This document shows positions 6,406 to 6,635 of a stretch of 6,635 nucleotides of DNA, piece by piece. A model generated the notes under the pieces. The model saw only the letters and a program-made list of their open reading frames with translations, was not told the DNA's origin and did no database searches. The stretch covers positions 1 to 6,635 of the forward strand of contig DASUSF010000211.1 of NCBI GenBank assembly GCA_036375275.1. The letters are read 5' to 3'. Positions within the stretch are counted from its first letter, which is position 1. Each line of letters opens with the position of its first letter. This DNA comes from DASUSF01 sp036375275. GTDB lineage: Bacteria > Pseudomonadota > Alphaproteobacteria > Geminicoccales > Geminicoccaceae. The position numbers and the translations under genes were made by a program.

Positions 6406-6635
6406 CGCCGAGGTAGGCCGTCCGGACCGCCGGATCGCGCCGGATGACCTCGGGCGGCCCGCTCGCGAGCGCGCGGCCGTCGACCATCACCGTGATCCGG
6501 TCGGCGAGCGCGAACACCGCGTCCATGTCGTGTTCGACCAGCAGGATGGCGTGGCCGCGGCGCAGCTCTCGCAGCAGCGCCAGCATGCGCACGGACTCCT
6601 CCGGCCCCATGCCGGCCAGCGGCTCGTCGAGCAGC
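6398..6635 (-). CDS. livG: Branched-chain amino acid ABC transporter ATP-binding protein LivG, C-terminal part
   Basis: Only the last 78 or so codons are in the window; the gene continues past base 6635, so Walker A and the signature motif are not visible. What is seen is the end of Walker B and the D-loop (LLDEPLAGMGPEE), the H-loop LLVEHDMDAV with its switch histidine, ADRITVMVDGR, and the ending GPPEVIRRDPAVRTAYLGDA, typical of LivG. The ATG at 6608-6610 is internal to the protein (it follows DEPLAG) and is not the start. The TGA at 6398-6400 lies within the first codons of livF. The ATPase with the shorter C-terminal tail follows it, the usual livG-livF order. Confidence 0.9.

Overview
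The window is GC-rich DNA from a bacterium. The sequence points to an alphaproteobacterium (a Rhodospirillales-like or related lineage is my guess). Evidence for this is the very high third-position GC, an ECF sigma factor coupled to a one-pass membrane anti-sigma factor, a Liv-type branched-chain amino acid transporter, and an omega-amino acid:pyruvate aminotransferase. No 16S or other phylogenetic marker is present, so the assignment is tentative. All six supported genes lie on the minus strand and are described here in transcription order, from right to left.

Right edge (6635 to 5713): the C-terminal part of LivG overlaps the complete livF by 8 bp. These are the two ATPases of a branched-chain amino acid (or related amide/amino acid) ABC importer; the permease and binding-protein genes would lie beyond the right edge. 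A 153-bp, partly AT-rich gap (5560-5712) separates livF from a stress-type regulatory pair: an ECF sigma factor (5559-5005) and its putative membrane anti-sigma factor (5008-4121), which share a 4-bp ATGA overlap.

Middle (4120 to 2123): after a run of pure G/C and a candidate promoter comes a small secreted YbaY/YscW-family protein (4006-3611). It is followed by a class III PLP-dependent aminotransferase of the omega-amino acid/beta-alanine:pyruvate type (3472-2123), with a strong Shine-Dalgarno sequence supporting a start internal to the longest open frame. Downstream is a 382-bp non-coding stretch (1741-2122) with three perfect inverted repeats, at least one of which suits a terminator.

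Left edge (1740 to 1): the first 580 codons of a secreted subtilisin-family (S8) serine protease, open to the window edge with no stop. It has a signal peptide, an EF-hand-like calcium loop in the pro-region, an I9-like propeptide, an intact Asp/His/Asn/Ser active site and the beginning of a cysteine-containing beta-rich C-terminal domain.

The genes do not form one obvious pathway. The best functional unit is sigma/anti-sigma, possibly controlling envelope functions such as the neighbouring exported YbaY-like protein. I did not find convincing evidence of a new defence, mobile or RNA system. The more unusual signals are the protease architecture, the tandem inverted repeats and two short patches of AT-ending codons inside otherwise GC3-saturated genes.
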